A stretch of DNA of 64,000 bases from Letharia columbiana (lineage: Eukaryota > Ascomycota > Lecanoromycetes > Lecanorales > Parmeliaceae). A program made the translations under genes and the position numbers. Below are positions 19,182 to 31,574 of this stretch, in pieces (the first letter of the stretch is position 1; the number at the start of each line of letters is the position of its first letter). Where the stretch lies: contig NW_023501036.1 of the NCBI RefSeq assembly GCF_014066305.1, positions 817,501 to 881,500 of the forward strand. The letters are read 5' to 3'. The notes under the pieces are model-generated. The model did no database searches. It had not been told where the DNA came from and saw only the letters and a program-made list of their open reading frames with translations.

Positions 19182-22000
19182 ATGGCAGACTACGATAGGA
19201 GAAACGGTGGACCACGAGGGGGCTACAACAATAACCGCAAGCGGCGTTATCGAGGCACAACCCCCGACCCCGTTGAACCTGCCTCGAGCTGACCTTTGCA
19301 TGCAGACGATGATGAACACGACCGCCGACCGCAGCGCAGAAGATATGAGGAACCCTTGCATCTCAAAGTGCGGAAGCAGCTTCTTGGGGTCGCAGAATCC
19401 GTATGTCCATTATGTCACCGATGGCCCAGCCCTGGCCCTTTGAGCTAATGGCATCGTAGCCGCTGAAGAGAACCGACGAAGAGATCAGCAGTATCGCGAA
19501 ACTCGTCGTGGACAACTATGACGATGAGGGTATCCGAAGACAGTTCTTTGATTTGTCACTACAGATGTGAGATATCGCGAACATAGTCATCGGCACATGA
19601 CTGATGTTGACCCTAGTGTTGTCGAACAACCCTTCAAGATCCCTTTTGTTGCTGCAATACTTATCGTCATCAATCCACAGAAACCAGAAGTAGCGCAAGA
19701 GATATTGACGAGGGCAGCAAAGGCAATACAGGAATACCTCGAGGCTGGACACTGGCGTGAAGTCAAGCTGGTCTTGCGGTTCTTGGCCTGCTTGCAGGGT
19801 CTGCTTGAAGAGGATGGCGTATTTCCATTATTGGAGGAGCTCTTTTCGAGAGCCGTCGACTTGCAGACTGCATCTTCCGAAGATGTGAGTACCATGCTAG
19901 TAGTGCTAGTGCTTCAGTCGAAGCTAATCAGAAGAGCTGCAGAGCCTGGGCCTGGAACTCGTCAAGATTATCTTGCTTACGATACCGTATGCTATGGCCT
20001 CCTCCGCAACTGGCTTTGAAGAGCGTGCATTGGCACTGTTGGATAAGACGGATATCATTGCATCTACGCCTCACGCCTTAGAAGCTCTCGTAAATCCTTA
20101 TCCAGGGAACGATGAAGGAGATGCTCAGGAACCACAAAGCATCATCAATTTGCTGCAAAAGCAACTGCAGGGAGAGGCTGGGCAATCTTGGAAGCTGGCG
20201 TGCATTCCCCGTCCTTGGAACGTCAGAAAGGAAGAAGATACAACGGATACAGCCGTTGCATCAAAGAAGCATGCTTTGCCTGAAATCAACATCCCATCGC
20301 CCGTGGCACCAGGTCCACGGCCAATGCTTCCCGAGATATACTTCTCAGTCTATGCGGATCAAGACATTGAGACAGTCCCATCAACGTCTGATGTAGCATC
20401 ATCAATCCTCCGAGATTCCCTAGTTGATACCATCAACATCCTCGACTGCAACCGCAATGCAACTGCCAAATTTCTAATCGATCTCGATTGTTACTTCTCC
20501 GCTGAGACTTTTGTCAAAAGAGCGACACAGTTCGACAAGCTACGGAACGTAGAAGAGGGTCGCTCGACTTGGAAGCCGGAGGATGTCGCTGTTGACGCTG
20601 TGTTTTCCCAACTCCTGCAGCTACCTATGGCGGAGCACAAGCTTGTCTACTATCATTCTGTCCTGACTGAGGCCTGCAAAATTGCGCCGGCGGCAATTGC
20701 ACCTAGTCTGGGCCGTGCCATTCGATGGTTGTATAAGAATGTGGATGGGATGGACCTTGAGTTGGTGTATCGTTTCATGGACTGGTTCTCCCATCACCTG
20801 AGCAATTTTGGCTTCACCTGGAAATGGACTGAATGGTAAGTAATTCGCATTTCATGGGCTCATCGCTAATAGATGCTCAGGGTTGACGATGTACAACTGC
20901 CATTGATACATCCCAAAAAGGCTTTCATGATGGGAGCACTGGAGAAGGAAATCCGTCTCAGCTTCGCTGCGCGGATCAGAGGGACCCTTCCAGAGCCATA
21001 TCAACCACTCATATCGGAAGCCAAGGAAAAAGACACCCCCGATTTCAAGTACAGTTCTGATCGTAAGCATTCAATCCTCGTTGGCTTGGAACCCACGAAG
21101 CTAATTTCCAAAGAAATGCCCTACTCCGAACCCGCCAAAGAGATCCTTCGCCTTCTCCGTGCCAAAGCTCCCGACACGGATTTACAAAGTCCACTCAGCA
21201 CCATTGAAGAGACCGCAGAGTCTCTTGGCGTGACAGATCCACTCGTCCCATCCACAGACGCCTACGTAACGGCAATTTGCTTCCTTGGCAGCAAGTCTCT
21301 GTCCCACGTACTCTCGCAGATTGAGCGCTGTAAAGACCGCCTCTTGTCAATTGGAGCTAAAAGCGAACTCGCCCGAAGGCAGATTATTACATCTGTTATG
21401 GACTATTGGCACGAAAAGCCAGGGATAGGCGTCAATGTGGTGGACAAGCTTCTAAATTATACCATACTAACGCCGATCAGTGTAGTCTTGTGGGCCTTAA
21501 GTGATCAGCTAGGGAAAGGGGAAGGGCTTGTTCTGAGCCATGTTTTCGAGATGGTTAGCAGCACGGTGACAAAAGTTACCAACCGAGTACGTCAAATCGT
21601 GGTCGCCCGCAATCAGCCTGGCCTTCCTGGCGACCAGGTTGCGATCCTCGATGAGACTTTAAGCAAAGAGAGGGACGAGATGGGAAAGCTCTTCGCTGTC
21701 ATCGAAGATGGCTTGGTTGGTGTTGCTGGTGGCAGCGTGGATGACATGGCTGAGAGCGCGGATCAAGATTTGAAAGGGGAGGCGATGTTAAGAGGTTGGG
21801 GAGGACGGTGGTTAAGGGTGTTCAGGAGGAAGATGGCTGTCGAAGAAGCATGGGTGCAGGAGACGATGAGTTTTGTTGTGCAAGTCGTCGATGCTTCTGG
21901 GTTGGAGATTGCTGTGGAGCAGAACGGCAACGGGGAGGCAGTTGGCGATGGAGCTGGAGAGGAGATGTCTGAAGACGAGGCGCTCGCTGGGATTCTGTGA
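19182..22000 (+). CDS. Nuclear cap-binding complex large subunit (CBP80)
   Basis: CBP80 holds CBP20 on the m7G cap and links capping to splicing, export and decay. Six exons (19182-19254, 19306-19400, 19460-19566, 19617-19884, 19943-20835, 20881-22000) give about 851 aa. Marks: the basic RG-rich start MADYDRRNGG, the block RRRYEEPL, then MIF4G-type helices (VEQPFKIPFVAA, LGLELVKIILLTIPYAMAS, IASTPHALEALVNPY). The first intron has no strong donor: either GAG|GCACAA (giving YRDDDEHD) or GGC|GTTATC three codons earlier. Both keep phase, so the N-terminus is uncertain by three residues. Convergent with ERG3. Confidence 0.93.
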
Positions 22001-22630
22001 GGCTCCTTTCTTGGGTGTTACTCTATTGTTGGTTCGGGAAGCTGCCTGGGCTGGATTCCCAAGCATAGGGAGGCAGCCAAAATTGGGGTGTGAAAGTAGG
22101 CTCGCATTGACATGGTATAGCATCGAGGATCTCTTGCCACAGGGAAGTTGAAACAGGCACGCATGATTGCTGCTCCATCCAAACGTGAAATCAGGCGTAC
22201 AAATGTTGCCACCGCACGAATAGATTGAACATGATTCACGAATCGATAGAGTGAGGAGTTGACTTCGGAACAGTCGAGACTAGACGTCAACTCCCATCCA
22301 TATATATGCCTATACAAAATCAAAAACCACTACACCATTGTACCAGCGCCAATAGGAGTCGAATCTATTACGGATTAGATACCCTCTAACCTCCTATAGA
22401 CCCAAATTTCCACACGCCCCTTGGTGTCCCAGTTTGTGGAGCGAGTCCTCGAGACCCGTGATGCACCTTTGGTGATGTTCATGACAGCCCGAAGCTTGTC
22501 AATTGGGCCGCGGCATTGGGGCTTCTTTTGGCAATCCTATCACTTTCTCCCATTCAGATGTCCAAAGAAGGGTTCCTCAACTTCTGCTATTGCTTTCATA
22601 TTCATGGTGACGTTGAAAGCAACATTACTT
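22001..22630. other. Convergent intergenic region CBP80/ERG3
   Basis: 630 bp of 3' flank shared by two genes facing each other. No gene-like signal on either strand. Confidence 0.5.
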
Positions 22631-23805
22631 TCACATAACCTTTTTCTGCAGTCTCCTAGACTCTTGCCCATAATCCCTGTCATCGTCTCCCTCGACCTCT
22701 TTCTGAAGCTTTTCCATCTCCTTCGTTTGCCGCTCCCATTCTGCCTTGCTCATCTTCGACTCTCGGCTGAACAATTCATCGTTCGGTTGTCGATAGCTAC
22801 CACCCAGTCTGTCCCACAGCGTGGTGAATTGCCCATAATTGTAGTTGAAATACAGGTGGTGCATTGTGTGGCATGCAGCGCCATTAAGGATGTAGGAGTT
22901 GGCTACGTATTCGCCGTCATCTGTAAACAATCGATTAGCGACATGCGATGCCTAACGGAAAGACAGAAGCGCTTACGAATGAAGATAGTCCAGAAGTTGA
23001 TAAAGGCGAAAAGGGCGATATATGCGAACTTCTGGAGCGGGAAGATAAACGGAAAGACGTGGTATGGTATACTCTGCGCGAAGCCATCCATGGGGTGGAA
23101 GGCGTGGCTTGCGTAAGGTGTAGGCATAATCCATTTGTGATGCGGTTTATGCAACGTCTTGTAGATCTTGGGATGATGCAAACCCCTGTGGATCCAGTAG
23201 ATGCATAGATCTGTGAAGGCGATGAACAATGGGAACTGAAGAAAGTTGTAGAGAGCAAATGGAGCATCTGACGGAGCATCGTAGAGTTTTCCATATCCAC
23301 GGACTTCAAGCAGGAAGAAGGGCGCGGTGAAAATTGCCATTAGCGGCATTGAGATCATGGTTTGGCGAATCTCAAGCTTGACTTGATGCTTGAGGTACTT
23401 CGGATGAGTGAAGGTGGCGTGGTCGAAGATGAAGAGGTATGAGAGAGAGGCAAAGACGAGGTAGAGTACGAGACCGAAAAGCCTAGAGAAGATGTCAGAA
23501 AAGTTTGCAGGTTATGACTCGACACGGACGGAGAGGTGTTGGTACCATGTGATCAAGTAGAGGCTAAAGAATTGTCTCCATATGTTGTCCCGCGGCCACT
23601 CACTCATATATGCGTATTGAGATGGGGCGAGCTGGAAGAATTGGGTGGATGAATGTATGGCGGTGGGCAGCTCACGCATACTGGAGAAGGTTGTAGTAGC
23701 ATCTTGGACGGCATATTTTGGATAATTCAAGGTAGATGCTGGGTAGACGGTGGACCAGAAACGGTCAAAGAGAAAGGTATCAGCGATTTCGAGGACGATA
23801 TCCAT
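22631..23805 (-). CDS. ERG3: C-5 sterol desaturase (ERG3)
   Basis: ER membrane di-iron enzyme introducing the C5-6 double bond in ergosterol synthesis; loss of function is a known route to azole tolerance in fungi. Three exons (23805-23546, 23482-22977, 22920-22631) give 351 aa. The start [14 protein letters not shown] is typical. The three histidine boxes are intact: HRGLHH at 185-190, HKPHH at 198-202 and HTMHH at 274-278. Hydrophobic segments surround residues 88-105, 128-146 and 160-182. Both introns lie outside the boxes. An open frame on the opposite strand (22421-23116) is a shadow. Confidence 0.94.
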
Positions 23806-24629
23806 TGTCGATTAGAAAAGACCACAAGGCTTTGGTGACCAAATAGGATGGATGCCAATTGGAAAGAAAAAGCTCGGGCAAATGATGATTGCAGATCAGA
23901 AGATAAAAGGAAAAAGGGAAAAGGAGAAAGGGAAAAGGAAGGATTGATTGATTGATGGATGGATGATAATGATGAGGAGAGAAGGAGGAGAAAGAGAAGA
24001 AAAAAGAGAACGGTCACAATGATTGAAAGACTACCGAAGTCCTGAGGTACTCACTCCTACTTGAACATTTTTCAACCAAAAATGCTTCGAGGGCTCGCAT
24101 TCAGGGTCTTCCGCTTTGTCAGCAAATCGTCCGGATAGTTGAATTCCCGGTCACCTGTCTGACCATTTTTACTCAGATTGATCCTCTTTTCTTCTTCCTC
24201 CACCGGAATCTGTAGTAAGTACTTGATGGCCAATTCATATATCAAAATCTATCTTCCTACAGTACAAACAAAATTGTCATTCTTTCTTTGCACAGCGTAT
24301 ATACATCCAAGAGCAAATTGTCCGAGAGCAAGCTCGTGTATACATAACAAGTACCTAGGTAGTTCGGAACCACATCATTTTGCTTGCAACCGCACTTGAT
24401 TATTTTCAATGAATCAAAACCCAAAAGGCCTGCTACCCGCTTCAGATCGTTATCCTTCCTCGCATGAGAGAGCCCTTACCCGGTTGAGTGCCCACCATCG
24501 AATGCATGCCCGCGTCGCAAGTGCTATCACTCCCTTCCTTCTGTCACACGATTGCTCCCCTGGCCGTTGCAGCCTCTCTCATGCGCTCCTCGTATCGCGT
24601 TCATCCTCACAATCTTGCCTCCATACCTC
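23806..24629. other. Intergenic region: ERG3 promoter and AZF1-like 3' flank
   Basis: 820 bp between tandem minus-strand genes. A purine-rich tract (about 23895-24008, GGAAAAGG/GATTGATT/GAGGAG units on the + strand) sits directly upstream of the ERG3 start and would be a pyrimidine-rich leader in its mRNA. Confidence 0.55.
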
Positions 24630-25928
24630 TCATCGTTCTCCATTGCGCTTCACTCTTTCAACCTTCAAGCCTTTGCTGTCACCAGATAGAGGTTTGATCC
24701 GACGGTCCTTACCACGGCCCTTGATACCCTTGTTACTGTTCTTGTAGAGGGTAGAGAAGTAGTCCCACAGCTCTCTATCCGACTCGGAGACTTCGTCTTC
24801 CATATCAATCGATGCAAACCTTAACGTAAGGATGCGTAGCGTGTCGGCATGAAATTTGTTCTGATGAGACTATTCACCCGTTAGTCATGAAGCATGATCC
24901 ATGTGGCTGGTGGGGCATACCTTCAGATTTCCCAACTGCGTAAACCTCTTCGCGCAGCCTTCAAGCCTACAGCTGTAGGGCTTGACTCTTTCATGCACTA
25001 TCCTATGCGCCTGGACATTGCCACGCTGGGCAAATCTTCTGCCGCAGAGATCACAAGAGTACGGGCGCTCCCCAGTGTGACGGCGTTCATGAGTCTGCAA
25101 TAAATCAGCTCATGCCCCAGCAATGACGTTGGCATAGCGAAAGACCTTGAGGTTGCCTAGTTGCGAAAAGCGTTGTCTACACGTCGTTTCTTTGCAGATC
25201 TAGTTCAGACTCCTTGTTAGTATGCCAAGATTTCAAGTCACTCTCGATGGCCTTACATATGGCTTGTGCCCAGTATGTGCTCGCATATGGATCTCAAGAT
25301 GGGTCTTTTGGGTAAAGACTTTAGCACACGATGAAATCCTGCAGGGGTACCTTCTTTTCGACTTGGATTCGTTGGGAATGCCGTGGTTCACAGCGGACGA
25401 GACCGAATCGTCACTGGAATCTCGAATGTTGTGATCATAGACCCTTGGTGGTTGTATTTTATGCACTGGCAATGTTGCCTTCGTCTGTATAGCTCGCATG
25501 AGAGTATCGACATCCGTGCCAATGTCCTTCTCCTTTTGAGAGACCGGAAGCTGTCCTCCTCGCACCTGCTCACGGTAACGATCGTCATCATCCAGCATTT
25601 GAGACACGCTCTCGATCTTGATCGGTGGGCTGTTTGGAGTGTCTCTGCCAAGTGACATTGGTTGCGCTTCTACACCGTGAAGTCCATTCTCCATGTAAGC
25701 AAGATCTTGGTGGCCAAAGATTTCCTGTGGAGACGCATTTGTGCCAAACGCTTCACTCCTGCACCCACTAGTGTCAAAACCCAAACCATAAGACAGGTTC
25801 ATGGAATCAAAGAACGTTGGCTGATGACAGGATGGGTTCGAGAACAACGATAGGCTCAAATCCAACTGAGGCAAGGACATGGTGCCTAGAGGCGTATGCG
25901 TCAGTCGCCGAGGATTTGGTATTGCCAT
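24630..25928 (-). CDS. C2H2 zinc-finger transcription factor, AZF1-like
   Basis: Four exons (25928-25257, 25199-25146, 25094-24921, 24869-24630) give 379 aa. An acidic/polar N-terminal half without recognisable domains is followed by four tandem C2H2 fingers. Linkers are typical ([25 protein letters not shown]), and the RYPCRISSC and QLGNLK patterns match fungal Azf1-type factors. Yeast Azf1 is glucose-responsive; the role here is unknown. The tail ([20 protein letters not shown]) is also conserved in this family. Introns 1-3 fall between or inside fingers and all keep phase 0. An ATG 17 codons downstream (MSLPQ) is an alternative start. Its promoter faces the retrotransposon, about 1.1 kb away. 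Confidence 0.88.
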
Positions 25929-26680
25929 TGATCCTGGGTCTGTTTAAGATAGGGTCCAAGGGGTTTCCACGTCAAGCCTGGACGTTCACTACTTTGAGGA
26001 GAGGATGGAGTTGATCCGGCGGGACAGGATGTTTATCAAACAATCAGTTGTATAGAGTCACTCGCTGCAATGTCTTGAGGGTATGGTGAGAACATCAATG
26101 CCTTGGTCAATGAGGACTGATCTGAGTTGGCAGTACGGGCAAGACTGCACAGGGTCAAGCAATGAACAATGGGTTGAAAGTGAAGGGACAGCGTGGACAA
26201 GATAACATGTCATTTCGCCAAAGGCTTAGGCCGTTATAGATACGTTATGCAGCCATATGTTTGGCATCAGGATGCGGAACATAGTCGACTCGCTAGACCC
26301 TTAGAGGGTATGGAGAAGGTCGAGCAAGACGTGTCAGGAACAATATTCCGGAAGCTATCACAGAGACGGGGTCATTTTTGAATAGAAGATGAGCAGGATC
26401 AGACGAAGAAAGTTTCCGTCTGGTGCGGGAGGGAGCGAGAGTCAAGAGTCAAAAGTCACAATAGCGCTCGCCACTGCTGGTAGCTCCATGGAGATTGTGA
26501 AAGACCAACGGAGATCCTCGGCTTTACCTCCGGTCAATTTCTGGTAGCAACATAAGAATTGGCTTTTATTTTGGAGGATTTTGATGCACATGGTGAAGTT
26601 GTAGAGTGGGGGAAGAAGACAAAGTTTTTCCGGCAGATGGGATCTGTTGCACCAGTAGTGCCGGGGCGGGGTTTCCATGG

Positions 26681-26747
26681 GATAATGGATAATGGATAAT
26701 GGAAATAATGGATAATGGACAATGGATAATGGATAATGGGAAATGGG
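26681..26747. repeat. GATAATG-type 7-bp minisatellite
   Basis: About nine copies of GATAATG or close variants in a row (GGATAATGGATAATGG...), with a few single-base changes. Confidence 0.9.
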
Positions 26748-26819
26748 AGGTTTTTTCCCTTATCTATCAGTATTTTCATGTTGCTCTTGCGTAAACTCAA
26801 AACCACCTCAGATCAGCTT

Positions 26820-26833
26820 GGGGGGGGGGGGGG
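26820..26833. repeat. G14 homopolymer
   Basis: Fourteen consecutive G on the + strand, about 170 bp left of the LTR. Length is prone to sequencing error. Confidence 0.85.
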
Positions 26834-27002
26834 ATCTCACAAGTATTGCGTCAGAGGTTCAGTGGGGCCAGGCGCCAAGAAAAGAGAAGGGAGAAAGGGA
26901 GGAGAAGCTCTTCGGACGCATCATCATCATCATGCATGGTGCCCTGGGCTGGAGGTGCATGAAACCTTCAAAAGGCGGAGGCCCGGAGGCGCTTCGCTTC
27001 AG

Positions 27003-27150
27003 AGTCGGAAGGTGCTTCCTGCGGGGTCGTTCTTTCTAGCTTTATATAGTATAGTTTGCTTGGCTAGATCCTTAGGGAATCCTTCGAATTCTTCCTCCAT
27101 AGATTCTACATCCTCTTCTACCCATACGAGCCTGATTATTCTTATTCTTT
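27003..27150 (+). repeat. Left terminal direct repeat (LTR or its surviving part)
   Basis: 148 nt, aligned without gaps to 34255-34402: ten differences, all transitions (about 93% identity). The repeat is short for a Gypsy LTR, so it may be only the shared core, with the left copy truncated. Confidence 0.85.
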
Positions 27151-28737
27151 GGAGGTTTTATCTAAATCTTTTTGTGGCCTTAAAGTAAAATCTCCTTTAT
27201 TATTATTCTTATGTATCTTTAGAATCGTTATTTGACCTATTTAGCTATAATCTATCGTTATTCGTTTTTTCACTAAATTTCTTACTAAAAACCTTACTAT
27301 AAAAGTATTTTCTTAAGTTATTTAGTTTAGAAAGCCTCTTTTTTTTTTTAAACTTTTTCTTAAGACTTAAAAAGTCTTTAATAAGTACTTTAAGAAGTTA
27401 CTATTATTTAACTTAATTTCTTAGCCGTCGCTATTATTTATTAGACTCTCTTATTACTACGAAAGTAAGTAAGTTATAATATTATCATTCTAGCGAGTAT
27501 TAGAAATCTCCTCGAAGAATTGATTTATCACTATTATCTTAACGCTTTAGACTTCTTAAGAATTCCTCTTAATAATAGTTTTATAAATTTCACAGTCTTG
27601 TCGTCAGAATTTCATTAGAGCACGCCTTCTTTAGATTAGTCTAAAGCTTTTATATAGTCTAGTAATACTATAAAAGTAATTATGCCTCGCTCTACGTTTA
27701 CTATATATAATAATTTCTCGAAAATTATTAGTATATTAGTATTAAAGTGGTTTCGAAAGTTTAACTTCGATATAAAGGATTATTAAGATAAAGAAGATCG
27801 TTTCTTCTTAGTTAAGTATCTAGAATATCTTAATATACTTCTTATTAATAATACTTCCGAGTAATTAGAAAGTCATTTAGAAGTTATTCGACTTCTTATC
27901 GAAGTAGAGTACTTCGGTTTCTAATAAACAATCCAGCAGTTTCAGGCTATATTCTATAAGAAGTTTTTCTCAAAAGCTGTGGAAGTAAGTGCGATCCCAT
28001 TTGATATCGAGATTACAGACCTATATTAACGTCTTAAAGAATTTCTTATTTTCTACTTTAAGCGTGTTATTAACTTAATATAAAGAGTTAAAATTAAGAA
28101 TAAACCTACTACTATCTCTAATACTACCTTTAGTCTTCTTAAATCTACTATACTTAATATTATTCTTTATATCTTTATTAGAGAATTAAATAATTAAGAG
28201 ATTTAAAAGGAAGTAATAAGAGATATAGTATCTTCTAATAGATCTCTATATATAATCTATAATCTCGTAGAAGAAGTATAGTATATTAATACCGAAATTC
28301 AGAAGCTCTTAAATAAAGAATCGAGATCTAATTAGCTGTAGTTCTATAAATTTCTCGTGGAATAAAACTTACCGAAATAGCAGATAGCTTTCTTACTTAC
28401 TTCTTATTAAGTTACTAAAGCTCTAAGGCCTTTATATTATCAGTCTTAGTCCTTTCATATAGATTCACTAAAGTAACTATTAAAGGCTTTCGCGAGACCT
28501 CAATATTTCATATAATTCCAATCTCTAGAGTATCGTCGTTCTTTATATAAAGTTTCAGCTTCTACTTCTACTTTAACTCCGATCTTAATCTTAGCTTAGA
28601 ATTCTAATAAAGAAAATGCTAATAGAAGTAAACTCTCGAATTCTATAGCTGATAGTCGCTTTCGTAACTATTAATCTATTCTAAAAGATATACTCGAGCG
28701 TAGCACTTCGAAAAACCCTTATATTAATAATATAATT

Positions 28738-28779
28738 TATTAGTCTTATAGAAAAGATAATTAGCTATATATTAAGTAT
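28738..28779 (+). pseudogene. gag-like zinc-knuckle remnant
   Basis: One frame reads Tyr-x2-Tyr-x9-Tyr with in-frame TAG codons, which is the spacing of a CCHC kn­uckle (C-x2-C-x4-H-x4-C) if TGT had become TAT by RIP. The position expected to be His is a TAG codon. It lies in a different frame from pol, consistent with a separate gag or a frameshift junction. Confidence 0.4.
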
Positions 28780-31574
28780 AATATTAAGAATTATATCTCT
28801 TCTTATTATAAGAATACTTTACTATTTACTTAAGAATAGTTATACTTAAAAATGCTTATTTTCGAGAATAATCTATAGTTAAACTTTACTTTCATTAAGT
28901 TCAGAGAGTTTAATGAATCTTCTAGACCCTATAAAATTACCCCTTCGCCGAAGCCTTTTACAACTTCTTCTTCTTCTTCTTCTTCTATTAAATTAGATTA
29001 AGTAACACCTTTAAGTTTTATAGATTCTTATATTTCTCTTTATTCTAATTTAATATAGTTTAAAGTAGTAAGGCTAAATCGATCTCATTTCGCTAATATA
29101 AAAATCGCTAAAGCTTTTCTCGATAAAGGATTAAGGCTTAATAAACGAGCTTACGTAGAAGAAGCATTAACATTAATATCAATATCTCAGCGATAATAAG
29201 AAAAGCAATTTAAGAGACCTTAATCAATACTTATTTAATTACAGTAATTTATATTATAGCAGTTTCAGATACCTTAATATTAGCAAAAGCAGTCTAATAT
29301 TAATCTAAATTCTAATACTTCTTTCTATCCATCGTAAGTTTCTATCTAAGTAGGTTCGTAGCAGCCTTCGATAGTTATAGATTAAGAATCTTCTTTTAAA
29401 ATCAGCCATATCTATTTCAAGCTACTTCGAAAGAAGAGCGTCTTAAATATAAAGATAAGAAGCGAGTTAATAAGAAAGTAGAATCTTAGCCTTTAATAGA
29501 CCTATTTAATAGATTTAAATATAATTCTTTCATATCGATTTAATATATACTTAAGAATATTAAAATTAATATAAATATAATAGATTTTATAGCATAATCA
29601 TCTACTATATATAAAAAATTAAAGCGCCTTTATATCTAAGTTTTTAAGAAACAAACTTCGAAGTCTATTATAAATGCTACGCAAGCTCCTTCAATTAGCT
29701 TCTAGCCTACTTTTTATTTAACAAATTTTATAGATATCTATACTACCTTTAGAGTATTCGTAAGCCTATTAACCTATACTAGTATTTCCTTCTATATCTA
29801 TATCTCAAGTATCTATATCTTAGTCTTCTCAATAGACTTTAAGAAATCCTACTACGTTAATATCCATATTCCAAATTAATATTTCTACTATAAAAGCTAA
29901 GAAGTATATACGCTTTTTAAGCTCTCTTATAGGTGTAAATAAGGCGTTTTATATTTCCATTATTATAAGGAAATAGGATAGATTCAATATTAGTCTCGAG
30001 AAATCTTATACTTAGATAAATTAAGATTCCGATATAAATGTAATATTTTCTAAACTAACACGCCTTCTAGACTTATATTTCTATCTACTTTCGAAGATTA
30101 AATTTAAAGGTTTTTTTATATATATGGCGGATTATCGTAATATCGTGCTAGAATATTAGATGTAGCTTATAATTAATATAAAAGAAATCTAAAGAAACAT
30201 TCGATACTTTATAGCTTCGGAAGTTATATTCATTATAAAATTAAAGAGATCTAAATATCTTAGTTTAATCCTCGAGATTTCGTGGCTTTAGACTATGAAT
30301 GCTTTCATTTTAATTCGTTTTTCTATTATTTTCCTAGGAGATAGATTGAAAGATAAGAAAGTTTAAAGAATTATAGATTTGGAAATGATTTTCTATAAAG
30401 ATCACAATTTGTTAATATATTTTAAGTTCGCTATAAAAACTCCGAAAGCTATTAAGTAAAACATATTAAAGGCTTTTATTAAGGAAATTAATTTTTTAGA
30501 ATCTAATAATTCTTCTAATTCTAGAAATAACTTATTAGATATTAAAGAAATTAAGCGTTAGGATTTTTTAGTAAATTAAGTCTATCTTAAGTAAGACGTT
30601 AAATTATTAGAGTTTATAGAAGTCTATCTTAAGGATTTAAGCCTCTTAAGTACTTCTATCGTTATCTTCAAAGTCTTTAATTCTTTTTCCTTATCAAAGT
30701 AAGTAATTATTATAAGCTTTTCAAATTAATCTATCGAAGTCTTTAGTGTTTTAAGAACGCTAGTACCATTATTTCTATAGGTGTCTCTTAAGCAAGTATT
30801 TCTACTAGAAGAATAATTCGCCAAAGCCTTTTATAATATTCCTTATTATTAAAACTTAAAGAATAGGCTAGTAAGCTAGAATTGGAATTAATTCTTAGAT
30901 CGCTTATTACTATAGTAGAGTAGAGACTATAAGTATTATAACTACTATATTAATATAAGTATCTTAATAGAGAAGATTTAAGAGACTTATCTTATACGAA
31001 TCTTATTATATATTAAGTACGTATTATATCTAGTATAAAGTCTATTTTCTCGAAATCTTAAAAATACTAACCTACTTACACGAAGTAATAACTAAAAAAG
31101 CTTATTTAAGACGGCCTCGAAGATAATATCTATAAACTCACTAAACCTGCGAATGAATACTTATCTCTATAAAATATACAGACTATTATAATAGATAAAG
31201 TTGAGAATCTAAAATCTACTAACGAGCCTCGAATAACTTTTAATTATTCTTATATTATGAAGCTTCTTCTAGAAGCTTATCTCGAGCTAAGCTCGAAAGT
31301 TTATAATTATCTATTTAATTTATATTATAAATGCTTATTCTTAGCTAATTTAAAGTATATATATCTTACGATACCTCTATATCCTAATAATAGATACTAC
31401 TTTACTTTTACTATTTTAGATATCGATTAGATATAGTCTATAAGAATATAGTAGAAATTATAATTTATAGACTTTACTATAATAGAGCTAGCTTATAAAG
31501 TATTTAATTCTATTTCTTCGAAACCTTTTTTACTATATTCGCCGAATTCTAAGATTTCATTATCTCTCATATTC

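Larger units (their letters stand above)
25929..27002. other. Upstream region of the AZF1-like gene, up to the retrotransposon
   Basis: 1.07 kb of ordinary base composition, ending at the left long terminal repeat. It contains a 7-bp satellite and a G14 homopolymer (separate entries) and no supported gene. Confidence 0.5.

Noticed and set aside
22421..23116. 231-codon + strand frame opposite ERG3
   Set aside because: Fully antisense to well-supported ERG3 exons and crosses their introns; a shadow.
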